Below, piece after piece: positions 1-8,940 of a stretch of 54,558 nucleotides of DNA. Source of the stretch: an uncultured Saprospiraceae bacterium (GTDB taxonomy: Bacteria; Bacteroidota; Bacteroidia; Chitinophagales; Saprospiraceae); contig CALLMH010000028.1 in the NCBI GenBank assembly GCA_938007965.1, positions 1 to 54,558 of the forward strand, in the 5' to 3' direction. The notes beneath the pieces are model-generated. The model was not told the DNA's origin. It worked only from the letters and a program-made list of their open reading frames with translations, and made no database searches. The translations under genes and the position numbers were made by a program. How positions within the stretch are numbered: position 1 is the stretch's first letter; each line of letters starts with the position of its first letter.

Positions 1-864
1 CGAGGCTTGCATGATGTAAATTTAATACAAACGATAGCCGCTAATTTTGGAGTCCACGCTATAGCGATGGAAGACATTGTAGACGTACATAAACGCCCAA
101 GTTATGTAGAATATAAGCATGGTCATTTTATTTCTCTTAAGGCTTTTGAGTATAGTAAAACGGATAAAGAAGTGCGTCCACAATCTATTTCTTTATTTTT
201 TGGAAAAGGATTTGTACTCTCATTTCAGGAGCATGACGATGATGTATTCAAAGTACTCAGAGAGCGTATCCAAGCCAGTAAAGGTAGGATTAGACAACGG
301 GGGTCGGATTACCTTACTTATGCTATCATTGATGTCGTCGTTGATAGGTATTTCCATATTATTGATAATATAGAGGAGACACTAGAAGAAGTAGAAGATT
401 TAATCAGTAATAATGTAGACGCGATCAACAAAGGACAGCTGCAAGCTACAAAAGTAAATCTGATAAAAGTTAGGAAGTCAGTCGTACCACTAAGAGAGGC
501 GCTCAATCAATTTTTAAGAACAGAATCTGATCTTATCGACCCTAGAACAGAGGCGTACCTGAGAGACGTGTATGATCATACTATCCAAGTCGTAGAGAGT
601 GTAGATACGATGAGAGATATCCTTGGAGGTTTGCAAGATCTATACATATCGGAGATTAGCCTCAAGATGAACAAGATCATGCAATTTCTGACGATTGTCA
701 CCGCTGTGTTCGTTCCATTATCTTTTTTGACGGGATTATATGGGATGAATTTTGAAGTGATTCCAGAGCTAAAATACCAAAACGGTTACTTCGTCTTATG
801 GATTGTTATGATAGGGATTACCGTCGGTATGTTTTGGTGGTTTAAGCGCAAGCGATGGCTGTAG
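1..864 (+). CDS. corA: CorA-family Mg2+/Co2+ transporter, 5' truncated by window edge
   Basis: Inner-membrane divalent cation channel of the CorA family. The reading frame is open to base 1, and the first codons (R-G-L-H-D-V-N) match the internal GLHDVxLI segment of CorA, so the true start lies left of the window; the TTG at position 7 is not a start. The visible 287 residues hold most of the cytoplasmic domain with its long helical stalk, then the signature G-M-N in YGMNFEVIPEL at the end of the first membrane helix, a short periplasmic loop, a second membrane helix and a basic tail (KRKRW). No terminator is obvious downstream. Identity is secure from the GMN motif and C-terminal layout; the transported ion cannot be read from the sequence. 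Confidence 0.93.
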   Translation, partial: RGLHDVNLIQTIAANFGVHAIAMEDIVDVHKRPSYVEYKHGHFISLKAFEYSKTDKEVRPQSISLFFGKGFVLSFQEHDDDVFKVLRERIQASKGRIRQRGSDYLTYAIIDVVVDRYFHIIDNIEETLEEVEDLISNNVDAINKGQLQATKVNLIKVRKSVVPLREALNQFLRTESDLIDPRTEAYLRDVYDHTIQVVESVDTMRDILGGLQDLYISEISLKMNKIMQFLTIVTAVFVPLSFLTGLYGMNFEVIPELKYQNGYFVLWIVMIGITVGMFWWFKRKRWL

Positions 865-1077
865 CATCTAAGTGGAGTAGAGCGTATGATGCATAAGCTA
901 CTTAAAGTATTTTTTCGAAAACGAGTTATCTAAATAGTATCAAACTCAACGTCTCAAGGCCTATAATGTGGCGCACATGTGCTTCGCATAGATTGTATAC
1001 TAATCAAAATAATTCTTATGATACTTTGATACAAACGTGGTTTTATTTTTAAAGAAAAAATAGTTTCTAAAAAAATA

Positions 1078-1110
1078 TACTGGCAAAGGTCATGAAGACC
1101 TGTGCCAGTA
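1078..1110 (-). terminator. Strong hairpin, intrinsic terminator for minus-strand transcription
   Basis: Bases 1078-1085 (TACTGGCA) pair with 1103-1110 (TGCCAGTA). After an A/G mismatch, 1087-1091 (AGGTC) pair with 1097-1101 (GACCT) around a 5-base loop, making 13 base pairs with one mismatch. Read on the minus strand the stem is followed by TATTTTTTT, the usual intrinsic-terminator layout. No T-run follows on the plus strand. It could end transcription coming from the permease or from the small ORF at 1210-1281. Confidence 0.6.
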
Positions 1111-1209
1111 CCTCTTTGTAGTTAGTGAATTAAGCAAGTGCTCTTACTTCTTAATATCTAACTTTAATTTTAAAAATTAATAATATAATTCTACTCAAAT
1201 AGATCTGAC

Positions 1210-1281
1210 CTATCTCTTTTTAGTTGCTGGTGTAGCTAGAGCAGGTACAACGACCGTTCTTACAAACATTCTCTTAAACAT
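1210..1281 (-). CDS. Possible 23-aa small protein, basic with an Ala/Pro/Thr tail
   Basis: ATG at 1281 to TAG at 1210 encodes 23 residues beginning MFKRMFVRTVVV and ending in three basic residues. It lies about 100 bases before the minus-strand terminator at 1078-1110, so a short transcription unit is possible. I do not recognise the peptide, and an ORF of this size arises easily by chance. Support rests only on its position and the downstream hairpin. Confidence 0.22.
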   Translation of the reverse strand: MFKRMFVRTVVVPALATPATKKR

Positions 1282-1947
1282 ATCATTTATATTTTAAATT
1301 ATAAAATAGATTCTGTGTATATCACCGAAGTGAATATAGTAAACGCACAAAACAATAGTTTGTTCTTCTTCACTAATCGTTAATAATATTTTAAGAATTT
1401 AAAATTTGATCCTTTTTATAGAATTAAATATCGCAATGTTCGTATTTTCCTATAATTGTATTGTGTCAACGGGCGTAGACAATTTAGCAAATTGCAAATT
1501 GAAGAAATCGTAACATATTTAAAATATATTATATATGTAATTGTATTAACAACTTTAACATTTGGTTAAATAATTAAAATTTTCAATTCAATTTGTATTA
1601 TAACTGTAGGAAATAAATCTATATTGAAATACCATTCTACTATCATTATATCCGCCAAACCATCAATGTGTAGTCATATACGTCGCCTCATCATTTATAT
1701 ACACATATCTGATGTCACTAAATCATGGCGTGTTTGTTCTTTTACGTCAGACCTTCTCTTCTATCGGTCCTCGGCTACCTTATAACCACGGTCTGAATTG
1801 GTAGTAACTATATATTTTTTAGGAGCTCTTGCATATATCCGAAGGGGCTCTATGCTTCTCGTTACGGTTGATTTAGAGTATAAATAACTAACGTAGTTGT
1901 GCAACAACGACCATCATCTAAAAGTTACTTATTCGGTGTTACTTGCT

Positions 1948-3249
1948 TTATGTTGCGGAACTATTCTTTTCGTATGTCTTGTATATAAATTCAATTAAAA
2001 AACTAAACACTATAATTCCAATTGCTATAACAACACTTACTCTGTCAACAGTATATTGCTTTATTATCAATGTAGATAAAGCGAGTAGGCACAATAAAAA
2101 ACCAACTATAGATATAAATTTATTGCCTTTAATTACCTTATGGAGTTTGAAACTAACATAGTTTACCGCTGCAAAAATTAAAAGGAATCCAACACTTCCT
2201 GCTGTTGAAATACTTTCTAATTTTAAAGTGTTAACAAAAATTAACGTGGCAATAACAGTAATCATCAGGCCAACAGGCTGATTCCATAACTTACAAGTTA
2301 GTTGGTGAGGTAATTCGTCATCTTCTGATATTTCGTAACTGACTCTACTGCCTCCATATAAAGAAGCATTTATGGCAGAAAATGTTGATATCAAGGCTGC
2401 AATTGTAATAATAGTAAACCCTATTTGTCCCAACATTGGTTTGGCTGCTTCTGCTAATACATAATCTTTTGAAGTAGCTATTTCCCCAAAATCTAATGAA
2501 CCAACAGTAATAATTGCAATAATAATATACAGAATAATGACGAAGATGACAGATTGAAAATAAGCTTTAGGAATATTTTCTTTCGGATTCTCTATATCAG
2601 GTGCTGCATTAGCAATTAACTCAAATCCTTCATAGGCTACAAATATCATCATACCGGCAACGACTAAATTGAATGGCGATTCCCAATTAGACACGGCTAA
2701 CTGTTCTAAATGTGTGCTGCCGAACAAGCCATAAACACCTATCGCAACAAAGGCTAACAAAATGATAAGCTTTATGATAACGGCGATAGACTCTATTTTT
2801 CCTACGACCTTAATGCTGTAATAATTGATGCCAGCGGCCAAAAGAATAATTGCGGAACTGTAAATATGCCCATCAATATTTAAACTATCCGTTATTCTAA
2901 AAAGGTTGGGTGCATAAGAACCAAATGCCGATGCGTAAAGAGATAACATGACAATATAACTTATCCATAGTAAGTTATTGATACCTCCACTAAAAACATT
3001 AATTCCGCATCCCGTATTGATAAATTTAACAGTTCCGCCTCTATCAGGATATTTGATTGATAATTTTGAATATGAATACGCAGTAATTAATGCAATAATA
3101 CCAGCAATTAGAAATGAAATAGGCGTACCTCCTTTTGCCAAGTCAGTTGCGAGTCCCAGAACAGCAAATATACCTCCGCCAACCATACCTCCTATCCCAA
3201 TAGAAATCGTCTCTTTTAAACTAATTTTATTTTCACCTTTATTATTCAT
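1948..3249 (-). CDS. APC-superfamily amino acid permease
   Basis: A 433-residue multi-spanning inner-membrane transporter of the amino acid-polyamine-organocation superfamily. The N-terminus carries the first-helix motif (GIGGMVGGGIFAVLG, roughly residues 15-30), and about 12 hydrophobic segments follow, including the EGFELIANAAPD segment typical of helix 6 and its following loop. I start it at ATG 3249 because the APC homology begins at once (MNNKGENKISLKE); an in-frame upstream ATG at 3519 would add 90 residues and overlap the redoxin gene. It follows the redoxin gene on the same strand with a 166-base gap. Substrate cannot be assigned. The nearest downstream terminator is the hairpin at 1078-1110, far away. 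Confidence 0.85.
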   Translation of the reverse strand: MNNKGENKISLKETISIGIGGMVGGGIFAVLGLATDLAKGGTPISFLIAGIIALITAYSYSKLSIKYPDRGGTVKFINTGCGINVFSGGINNLLWISYIVMLSLYASAFGSYAPNLFRITDSLNIDGHIYSSAIILLAAGINYYSIKVVGKIESIAVIIKLIILLAFVAIGVYGLFGSTHLEQLAVSNWESPFNLVVAGMMIFVAYEGFELIANAAPDIENPKENIPKAYFQSVIFVIILYIIIAIITVGSLDFGEIATSKDYVLAEAAKPMLGQIGFTIITIAALISTFSAINASLYGGSRVSYEISEDDELPHQLTCKLWNQPVGLMITVIATLIFVNTLKLESISTAGSVGFLLIFAAVNYVSFKLHKVIKGNKFISIVGFLLCLLALSTLIIKQYTVDRVSVVIAIGIIVFSFLIEFIYKTYEKNSSAT

Positions 3250-3415
3250 ATTTATTACTTTAATCTTTAAAGGAAAATGGTGTTTAGGAATAACGTCAAA
3301 ACCGACTTTAACCAGAGCATCTTCTATGTCTTTTACAGACACTATCCGGCCTGTATGTACTGATTCAGCCGTGTGTATGTACTTTATCAAGGTGGCTTTA
3401 AAAGACTTACTAGAG

Positions 3416-3955
3416 CTAGTTTTTTCGATTGATGCTATCGCTATAGTTGATAAAGCAGCCAATAGGCTCAGCAAAATGGACCAATACCTTTTCTGAGGCC
3501 AATGTTTGTTGTATAGCATCTACCAATTCATGTTTGGTTACTACATTTCTTTTTTTGCCTAGGCGTACAAATTTATTGTCAATTCTACCTTGATAGATGA
3601 TTTTTTCTAATGTATGGTTATACAATATCGCCTCAGGAGTTACCGCTGCATTCCAGCGTTTTGCTTGTTCCTTAAAGTAATCTGTTTGTAATGGAAACTC
3701 TATATTGTAGGTTTGTCGAAATACGTCTATTTTGCTTTGTTTGGAAGAAAAATTTGGAAAGTAACCTTGAAAGTGAATTTGCGATCCATATTCATCATAA
3801 AGATCATTTAACAATGGTGTATAATTAATACAGATAGGACAGTCATCCAACAAAAACAAGTACAGGCTTATACTGTCCGCAGTAGGTGTTGAAATATTGT
3901 TTTTACTATCTTGAGATATACCGGACTGTAATGCTATAAAAAGCAAGAATACCAT
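3416..3955 (-). CDS. Exported thioredoxin-fold (redoxin) protein
   Basis: A 179-residue protein with a hydrophobic N-terminal stretch (VFLLFIALQ) and a likely signal cleavage near the SGISQ-D boundary, followed by a thioredoxin-like domain. The redox motif is C-P-I-C around residue 37, in LLDDCPICINYTPLL, and the cis-proline region is AAVTPEAIL. The C-terminus has the IGCFI element I associate with redoxins linked to cytochrome c and copper proteins in Bacteroidota. The n-region lacks positive charge, which is unusual for a signal peptide, but no better ATG exists upstream in frame. It sits 65 bases downstream of a second thioredoxin-like gene, suggesting one transcription unit for envelope redox chemistry. 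Confidence 0.75.
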   Translation of the reverse strand: MVFLLFIALQSGISQDSKNNISTPTADSISLYLFLLDDCPICINYTPLLNDLYDEYGSQIHFQGYFPNFSSKQSKIDVFRQTYNIEFPLQTDYFKEQAKRWNAAVTPEAILYNHTLEKIIYQGRIDNKFVRLGKKRNVVTKHELVDAIQQTLASEKVLVHFAEPIGCFINYSDSINRKN

Positions 3956-4020
3956 GATATAGATATTGCCACTGATGCTAATATAGCCTTTGTGGGTAGT
4001 ATAGTTATAGTGCTCGATTA

Positions 4021-4572
4021 TTAGTGGCTTACGTTATGGATATTAGGATTGGCCTTGTACGCTCTTGTATATGCAGCCCAAGGAGTATTAATATAATGAT
4101 CTCCAGAAAAATAGGTCATGATCATCTCAAATGTTTTCTCATCTTGAAATCCAGGAATAGGTTGGATCACATTAAGTTCTTCATCGAGAAATACGACGGT
4201 AGGGTAGCTCAATTGACCTTGAGTGATTGCTAGTGCTAATTCATGGTATCCTTTCCGACCATTTTTCACATACTTGTAAGTCTTATTATTAAAGTCTATA
4301 TCAGTTTTAGTTTCTGCATCAAATCGAATAGCGTAATAATTCTTATTGACGAAAGTAGCTATTTTATCTTTTTGGAAAGTAGCTTTATCCATCTTCTTGC
4401 ACCATGTACACCAGTCCGTGTAGATATCCACTAAGATTTTCTTTTTCTCAGTTTTTTGTGCAATCAATGCATCCTCCCATGAAATCCACTTGATCTTATT
4501 CTGTGCAATCGATTCACCAGCATTGCCAATGACAAACAATAATAGAAGAGATAAATTAAGGACTTTTTTCAT
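4021..4572 (-). CDS. Secreted thioredoxin-family protein (CTWC motif)
   Basis: 183 residues: a classic signal peptide (MKKVLNLSLLLLFVIGNAGESIAQ, written here only as positions 1-24) and a thioredoxin-7/DUF255-type domain. The active site is D-W-C-T-W-C-K-K near residues 53-60, and the cis-proline motif is SYPTVVFLD. Family members are periplasmic thiol-disulfide reductases acting on exported proteins or c-type cytochromes. The tail after about residue 150 (GDHYINTPW) matches the extended thioredoxin-like proteins of Bacteroidota. It precedes the redoxin gene on the same strand, so the pair probably works together. Upstream, about 200 bases away, is the 14-bp palindrome at 4778-4791. Confidence 0.82.
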   Translation of the reverse strand: MKKVLNLSLLLLFVIGNAGESIAQNKIKWISWEDALIAQKTEKKKILVDIYTDWCTWCKKMDKATFQKDKIATFVNKNYYAIRFDAETKTDIDFNNKTYKYVKNGRKGYHELALAITQGQLSYPTVVFLDEELNVIQPIPGFQDEKTFEMIMTYFSGDHYINTPWAAYTRAYKANPNIHNVSH

Positions 4573-4777
4573 ACCGTATTTCTGTTGTTGTAGAGCTTCT
4601 TTTTAGAATGTCAGCACATTAAATTATAAAATTACTCGTTGATTTTTCATTCTATAATAAAGTATTCTCTAAATCATATACTCTATCAAATAACGTCAGA
4701 ATAATGGATAGTGCCTTAGAATTATAATTCTTTAATTGTTTTTTAACGATTTTGTTAAGTGTAACATTTTCAACATC

Positions 4778-4791
4778 ATATCACGTGATAT
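4778..4791. promoter_or_regulatory. 14-bp perfect palindrome, candidate operator
   Basis: ATATCACGTGATAT is a perfect palindrome centred on CACGTG. It overlaps the last base of the ribD stop codon and lies upstream of the minus-strand thioredoxin gene starting at 4572. It could be a dimeric regulator site, but a 14-bp palindrome in AT-rich DNA may also be chance. No T-run follows to make it a terminator. Confidence 0.25.
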
Positions 4792-5840
4792 CAATCTATA
4801 CACATCTTATTATTATTTATAATGTGTACTTGATCGCCAGCTATATTCATCTGAGATTTTAGCGAGCCTTTTATATTGGGCGCTTTGATGCCTTGATTTA
4901 GAATATGATTCGTTTTGATTATGATAGCTTCATCCCACAGGTCTTTTTTTATAAAACTTTTGATCAATGCCGCTCCACCTTCTATCATGACGTGATATAT
5001 GTTAAGATTCAATAGCGCTGTACATAGATGATCTAGGAATTCATCATGACCAAAGTCTAGTACTACTTTTGATTTATTTTGAAGTAGAGGGTAGTCAGGA
5101 TTCTGGGTTACTACGATGGTCGGATCTTTATCGCTGAGTAAAATATGATCATGTGGAAGTTTTCCTGATCGGTCGAGTACAATTCTTATCGGAGATTTCC
5201 CTGGATAATTTCTAAGGTTTAATCTTGGATTATCTATGATAGCGGTATTGGTACCTACAAGTATAGCATCTGTATATGCTCTAAGTTTGTGCGTATATAC
5301 ATTGGTATATGGATTGGATAAGTGAACTTGCCTATCTTTCTGCCCTATGTAATTGTCAGTACTCTTCACCATTTTAATCTGTAAAAACGGTCTTTTCTTA
5401 AGATGTACTGCCTCGAATTCATTAATTAGGTACTTTGCTTCTTTACTGATATCAGAGAGGGTCACATCGCACCCATTTTCCTTTAGCTTTTCTATAGATT
5501 TGAAATATACCTTTTCTGTCGGATCTGGCAATGCGATTCTGACTCTTGGTATATTCCACTTTATGATCAGATCTACACAAGGTGGAGTCATTCCATGATG
5601 ATGACATGGCTCCAATGAAATATAAATCGTGCTTTGATTGATTATACCAATATATTCTTCTTTGACACTATTGAGAGCATTTACTTCTGCATGATGACTG
5701 CCTCTGATTTTATGATATCCTTCGCCTATGATCTTATCTTTATAGACGATGACGGCACCTACTCTGGGGTTCGGACGTGCATGTCTGCTGCCTAGTTCTG
5801 CAAGATCAAAACATCTCTGGAAATACAGCTTATCCTGCAT
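4791..5840 (-). CDS. ribD: Bifunctional riboflavin biosynthesis deaminase/reductase RibD
   Basis: Catalyses two cytosolic riboflavin steps: deamination of diaminohydroxyphosphoribosylaminopyrimidine and NADPH-dependent reduction of the ribosyl side chain. The N-terminal zinc deaminase carries H50-A-E52 (catalytic Glu) and the pair C79 and C88 in the E-P-C-(x)8-C motif with TPPC. The C-terminal reductase domain (from about residue 148) shows KMVKSTDNYIG, DAILVGTNTA and the IEGGAAL motif. At 349 residues it is close to the usual length. It overlaps the 3' end of the cysteine desulfurase gene by 11 bases, so the two are translated from one message. Other riboflavin genes are not in the window. 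Confidence 0.95.
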   Translation of the reverse strand: MQDKLYFQRCFDLAELGSRHARPNPRVGAVIVYKDKIIGEGYHKIRGSHHAEVNALNSVKEEYIGIINQSTIYISLEPCHHHGMTPPCVDLIIKWNIPRVRIALPDPTEKVYFKSIEKLKENGCDVTLSDISKEAKYLINEFEAVHLKKRPFLQIKMVKSTDNYIGQKDRQVHLSNPYTNVYTHKLRAYTDAILVGTNTAIIDNPRLNLRNYPGKSPIRIVLDRSGKLPHDHILLSDKDPTIVVTQNPDYPLLQNKSKVVLDFGHDEFLDHLCTALLNLNIYHVMIEGGAALIKSFIKKDLWDEAIIIKTNHILNQGIKAPNIKGSLKSQMNIAGDQVHIINNNKMCID

Positions 5841-6990
5841 GGGCGAATTCTGGTTTTACAGGAGTCATAGATTTTAATTTTTCGATTACTGCATCCGCTT
5901 CTTGCACAGTATTGAATTTCGAGAATGAAAATCTTACTGTCTTTCGTTCTGCCTTATGGCCGATAGCTATGAGTACATGAGAGTCATTTTCTATCCCTGA
6001 GCTACATGCACTTCCTGACGAGGCACTTATGCCTGATATATCCAAGTTAAACATCAGCATATCTGCTTTTGGAGTTGCAGGGAAAGAGATACTCAAAATA
6101 TGATGCATGTATAAGTCTTCAGTGTTTCCATTGATCTCGATATCTTCGAATTCTGTCAACAATCTAGAAATAAACCTATTCCTTATTTCTGTGATGTGCT
6201 CTATAATGAGAGCTTGTTCTTCGATAGCGATTTCTAAAGCTTCTGCCATTCCAGCAATACCAATCACATTTTCAGTGCCAGCTCTCATATTTCTTTCTTG
6301 AGCACCTCCATGGATGAATGGAGGGATGATATTTTCGTCATTCATGTAGAAGAATCCAGCACCTTTGGGACCATGGAACTTATGTGCTGTCCCCGTCAAG
6401 AACGCCACGGGAGTTTTATTCACATCGATATCGTACTTGCCGATGGCTTGTACGGAATCAGTATGTAACAGCACCTTAGGGTAGGTCTTACACAATTCAC
6501 TAATTCTCTTGAGATCGATCATGGTACCAATCTCATTGTTTCCTAGCATCAGAGAGACCAGTGTTTTTTGCGTAGTATTAGATGCTATTTCTCTAAGTTG
6601 ATCAAGGTATATATTTCCATTTTGGTCAACATCCAGTAATATGATTTCTATCCCTTTCTCGTCTCTTAAGTAGTCCATAGTATGGAGGATGCAGTGATGC
6701 TCAGTCGGCGCACTTATGATTTGAGTTACACCTAAGTACTCTACACAATTCTTGAGGATCATATTATTGGCTTCGGTAGCGGAGGAGGTGAAGAATATCT
6801 CCCCGATAGAAGCCTTTACGACATTTGCAATTCGCTTCCGTGCATCTTCTATGATAGATCGTGCATGTCTTCCGTGGTAGTGTATTGACGAAGGATTACC
6901 ATAATGATTCTTCATTACGTCGATCATCTTCTTCTGGACTCTAGGGTCTAGTTGAGTTGTAGATGCATTGTCAAAGTATATTCTTTCCAT
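5830..6990 (-). CDS. Cysteine desulfurase, IscS/NifS type
   Basis: PLP enzyme of the class V aminotransferase fold that removes sulfur from cysteine and passes it as persulfide to Fe-S cluster or tRNA thiolation machinery. In its 386 residues the N-terminus is the typical YFDNASTT, the PLP lysine is K204 in TAHKFHGPKG, and the persulfide cysteine is C329 in the flexible SSGSACSSG loop. The start at ATG 6990 is supported by the immediate MERIYFDNAST match and by a TAnnTTTG-like box at 7010-7017. The downstream ribD overlaps it, and another class V enzyme lies 89 bases upstream. No iscU, suf or mnmA gene is adjacent, so the sulfur acceptor is unknown. Confidence 0.93.
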   Translation of the reverse strand: MERIYFDNASTTQLDPRVQKKMIDVMKNHYGNPSSIHYHGRHARSIIEDARKRIANVVKASIGEIFFTSSATEANNMILKNCVEYLGVTQIISAPTEHHCILHTMDYLRDEKGIEIILLDVDQNGNIYLDQLREIASNTTQKTLVSLMLGNNEIGTMIDLKRISELCKTYPKVLLHTDSVQAIGKYDIDVNKTPVAFLTGTAHKFHGPKGAGFFYMNDENIIPPFIHGGAQERNMRAGTENVIGIAGMAEALEIAIEEQALIIEHITEIRNRFISRLLTEFEDIEINGNTEDLYMHHILSISFPATPKADMLMFNLDISGISASSGSACSSGIENDSHVLIAIGHKAERKTVRFSFSKFNTVQEADAVIEKLKSMTPVKPEFAHAG

Positions 6991-7009
6991 TTTCCCTTAT
7001 TATTCGTGA

Positions 7010-7017
7010 CAAATATA
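7010..7017 (-). promoter_or_regulatory. TAnnTTTG -7 promoter-like box before the cysteine desulfurase
   Basis: TATATTTG on the minus strand lies 20 bases before ATG 6990 and matches the Bacteroidota -7 consensus TAnnTTTG. No TTG element is seen at the expected -33 spacing, so this is a half-match only. Confidence 0.4.
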
Positions 7018-7079
7018 AGGAAGTGAATTGTACTATCGAGCGACTCGAGCCATCTTTATATCCTTGTAGTTCTGTGGTT

Positions 7080-8579
7080 TTAGATCAGTGCGTTTGAAAA
7101 CCATCCATTGACCAGATCAGATTCTCCGCAGTTTCCATCTTTATGAGAGAACTCATTTGCTTTGTTACAGTATTTATAATCTATCGCCCATGCTTTATGA
7201 TTGAGTGATAATTCATTGATAGCGTCACATATATATATTACTTCTTTGTCCGTCATGGTAGGGTGTAGAGATAATCTTACCCAGCCTGGTTTATTGGTCA
7301 TGTCTCCACTGTTGATTGTCTGTGTTATTGACTGAGATTTCTCATAAGATACTTCTAGTAGGTAGTGTCCGTAGGTGCCTGCACAAGAGCATCCTCCTCG
7401 TACCTGAATCCCATACCGATCATTGAGTAGTTTTACGGCTAGATTATAATGCAAATCTTCGATATAGAATGAGATGATACCTAAGCGATTTTTATATTTA
7501 TCAGCTAGGATATGTAGATTTTCAATTGCTGAAAGTCTAGGCCAAGCTATGTGTAGCAGTTCGTGTTCTCTGGCCATTATTTTCTGTGTACTCATCTTAT
7601 CTTTTAGCTGAATGCTTAATGCAACTCGCATCGTTTGCAAAAATGAAGGAGTCCCACCATCCTCTCTAGCTTCTATGGCATCGTAATATTTGTGTTCTCC
7701 CCATGGATTAGTCCAATCCACAGTGCCACCACCTGGATTGTCAGGTACTTTATTAGAGTAGAGTTTTTGGTTAAATAATAATATACCAGAACTTGATGGG
7801 CCACCCAAGAACTTGTGTGGACTAAAAAATATAGCGTCTAGAGATTCTTCTTCGGACGGATGCATATCAATATCAATGTATGGAGCCGAACAGGCAAAAT
7901 CTACAAAGCATAGACCACCGTTTTGATGCATCAGTTTGGCGATTTCATGATAAGGTGTAAATATGCCAGTTACATTGCTACAGGATGTCACAGCAGCGAT
8001 TTTTACATTTCTATCCTTATATTTATGTAGTAATTCTTCTAGGTGATTAAGATCACAAGAGCCCTCTGGACATGACTTTATTATTTCTAAATCACATATT
8101 GTTTCTAGCCAGCTGGTCTGATTACTATGATGTTCCATATGAGAACAAAAAACTACAGGCCTCTCTTTTGTTGGTATGTCAATTTTGTTATCGAATTTTT
8201 CGTGAAGTTTAAGGCCAAGAATTCTTTGAAGTTTATTGACGACTCCCGTCATGCCTGATCCTGATGATATGAGGATATCATGTTCGTTGGCGTTTACGTG
8301 TTTTTTGATTATTTCTTTGGCTTTATGATACGCCAGCGTCATAGAAGAACCAGTAATGGTCGTTTCAGTGTGAGTGTTTCCTACGTAAGGATACATCTCT
8401 TCTTTGAATATGCGTTCTATAGGTGCATACATACGACCGCTTGCTATCCAATCGGCATATAAGATTTGTTTTTTTCCAAAAGGAGATTCGAAAGTTTGAT
8501 TTTGACCTATGATGTTATCTCTGAATTGGTCAAAATAAGTCTCTAAAGACGTTTGGTTTGGTGCTGTAGTTGTGTCCAT
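7080..8579 (-). CDS. Class V aminotransferase / cysteine desulfurase-like protein
   Basis: A 499-residue PLP-dependent protein of the SufS/Csd-like branch of class V aminotransferases. The PLP lysine is K256 in FFSPHKFLGGP and the aspartate-containing cofactor motif is FVDFACSAPYIDID. Two cysteines, C397 and C399, sit in the RGGCSCAGTYGHYLL segment, where the SufS-type active cysteine lies. It is longer than housekeeping SufS (about 400) because of a 40-residue N-terminal extension and an extended C-terminus. It lies upstream of the IscS-type gene on the same strand with an 89-base gap containing a promoter-like box. It may desulfurate cysteine or a different amino acid; the long form is a recurrent but functionally unclear family as far as I recall. 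Confidence 0.85.
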   Translation of the reverse strand: MDTTTAPNQTSLETYFDQFRDNIIGQNQTFESPFGKKQILYADWIASGRMYAPIERIFKEEMYPYVGNTHTETTITGSSMTLAYHKAKEIIKKHVNANEHDILISSGSGMTGVVNKLQRILGLKLHEKFDNKIDIPTKERPVVFCSHMEHHSNQTSWLETICDLEIIKSCPEGSCDLNHLEELLHKYKDRNVKIAAVTSCSNVTGIFTPYHEIAKLMHQNGGLCFVDFACSAPYIDIDMHPSEEESLDAIFFSPHKFLGGPSSSGILLFNQKLYSNKVPDNPGGGTVDWTNPWGEHKYYDAIEAREDGGTPSFLQTMRVALSIQLKDKMSTQKIMAREHELLHIAWPRLSAIENLHILADKYKNRLGIISFYIEDLHYNLAVKLLNDRYGIQVRGGCSCAGTYGHYLLEVSYEKSQSITQTINSGDMTNKPGWVRLSLHPTMTDKEVIYICDAINELSLNHKAWAIDYKYCNKANEFSHKDGNCGESDLVNGWFSNALI

Positions 8580-8940
8580 TATGTTAGAGTTTTATAATGT
8601 GATAGTAAATATAGATTGTAGAGTTGATATTTCTATATTTATTAATCGTGAATTTTCATTCGTATACGTTCTTTTTTATCATAGTCAATCAAAAACAGTG
8701 CACTCTTATCTCTAGAAATCAATTTCGATAGCTCTTTGTAATCGATGATTTATTAGCATCTTACAAAGATTTAGAGAAGTTATCTAAATACTTCTTTAGA
8801 TGATTAGAGTACGTGGTCATTAAAGATAGCGTTTGGCTTCATTGATTTTGGAATGTTATTTGACTATAACTATATGTAATGATCATTAGTGACAGATTTT
8901 ATTGCTAGTGCTATTCGTAACAATTCAAAAACAAACACTT
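8580..8940. other. Divergent intergenic region between the aminotransferase and Ku genes
   Basis: The genes on either side diverge, so both promoters should lie here. The clearest element is a perfect 12-bp palindrome TAATGATCATTA at 8877-8888, about 53 bases before the Ku start, which could be an operator. I see no exact TAnnTTTG box for Ku and no other gene. Confidence 0.45.

Larger units (their letters stand above)
865..1947. other. Gene-poor AT-rich spacer, about 1.08 kb
   Basis: No convincing protein gene of normal length is visible on either strand. The stretch holds a strong hairpin at 1078-1110 and a possible 23-codon minus-strand ORF at 1210-1281, described separately. GTATCAAA near 936 and its inverse TTTGATAC near 1025 form a loose inverted repeat. 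The remainder is AT-rich sequence with many stops. It separates the plus-strand corA from the minus-strand permease, so both genes end into it. Confidence 0.6.

Noticed and set aside
1943-2161. 72-aa plus-strand ORF inside the permease region
   Set aside because: Antisense shadow of the APC permease gene; no own start context or homology.
8902-8940. Earlier in-frame start of Ku
   Set aside because: Ku homology begins precisely at ATG 8941; the 13 extra residues have no family support.
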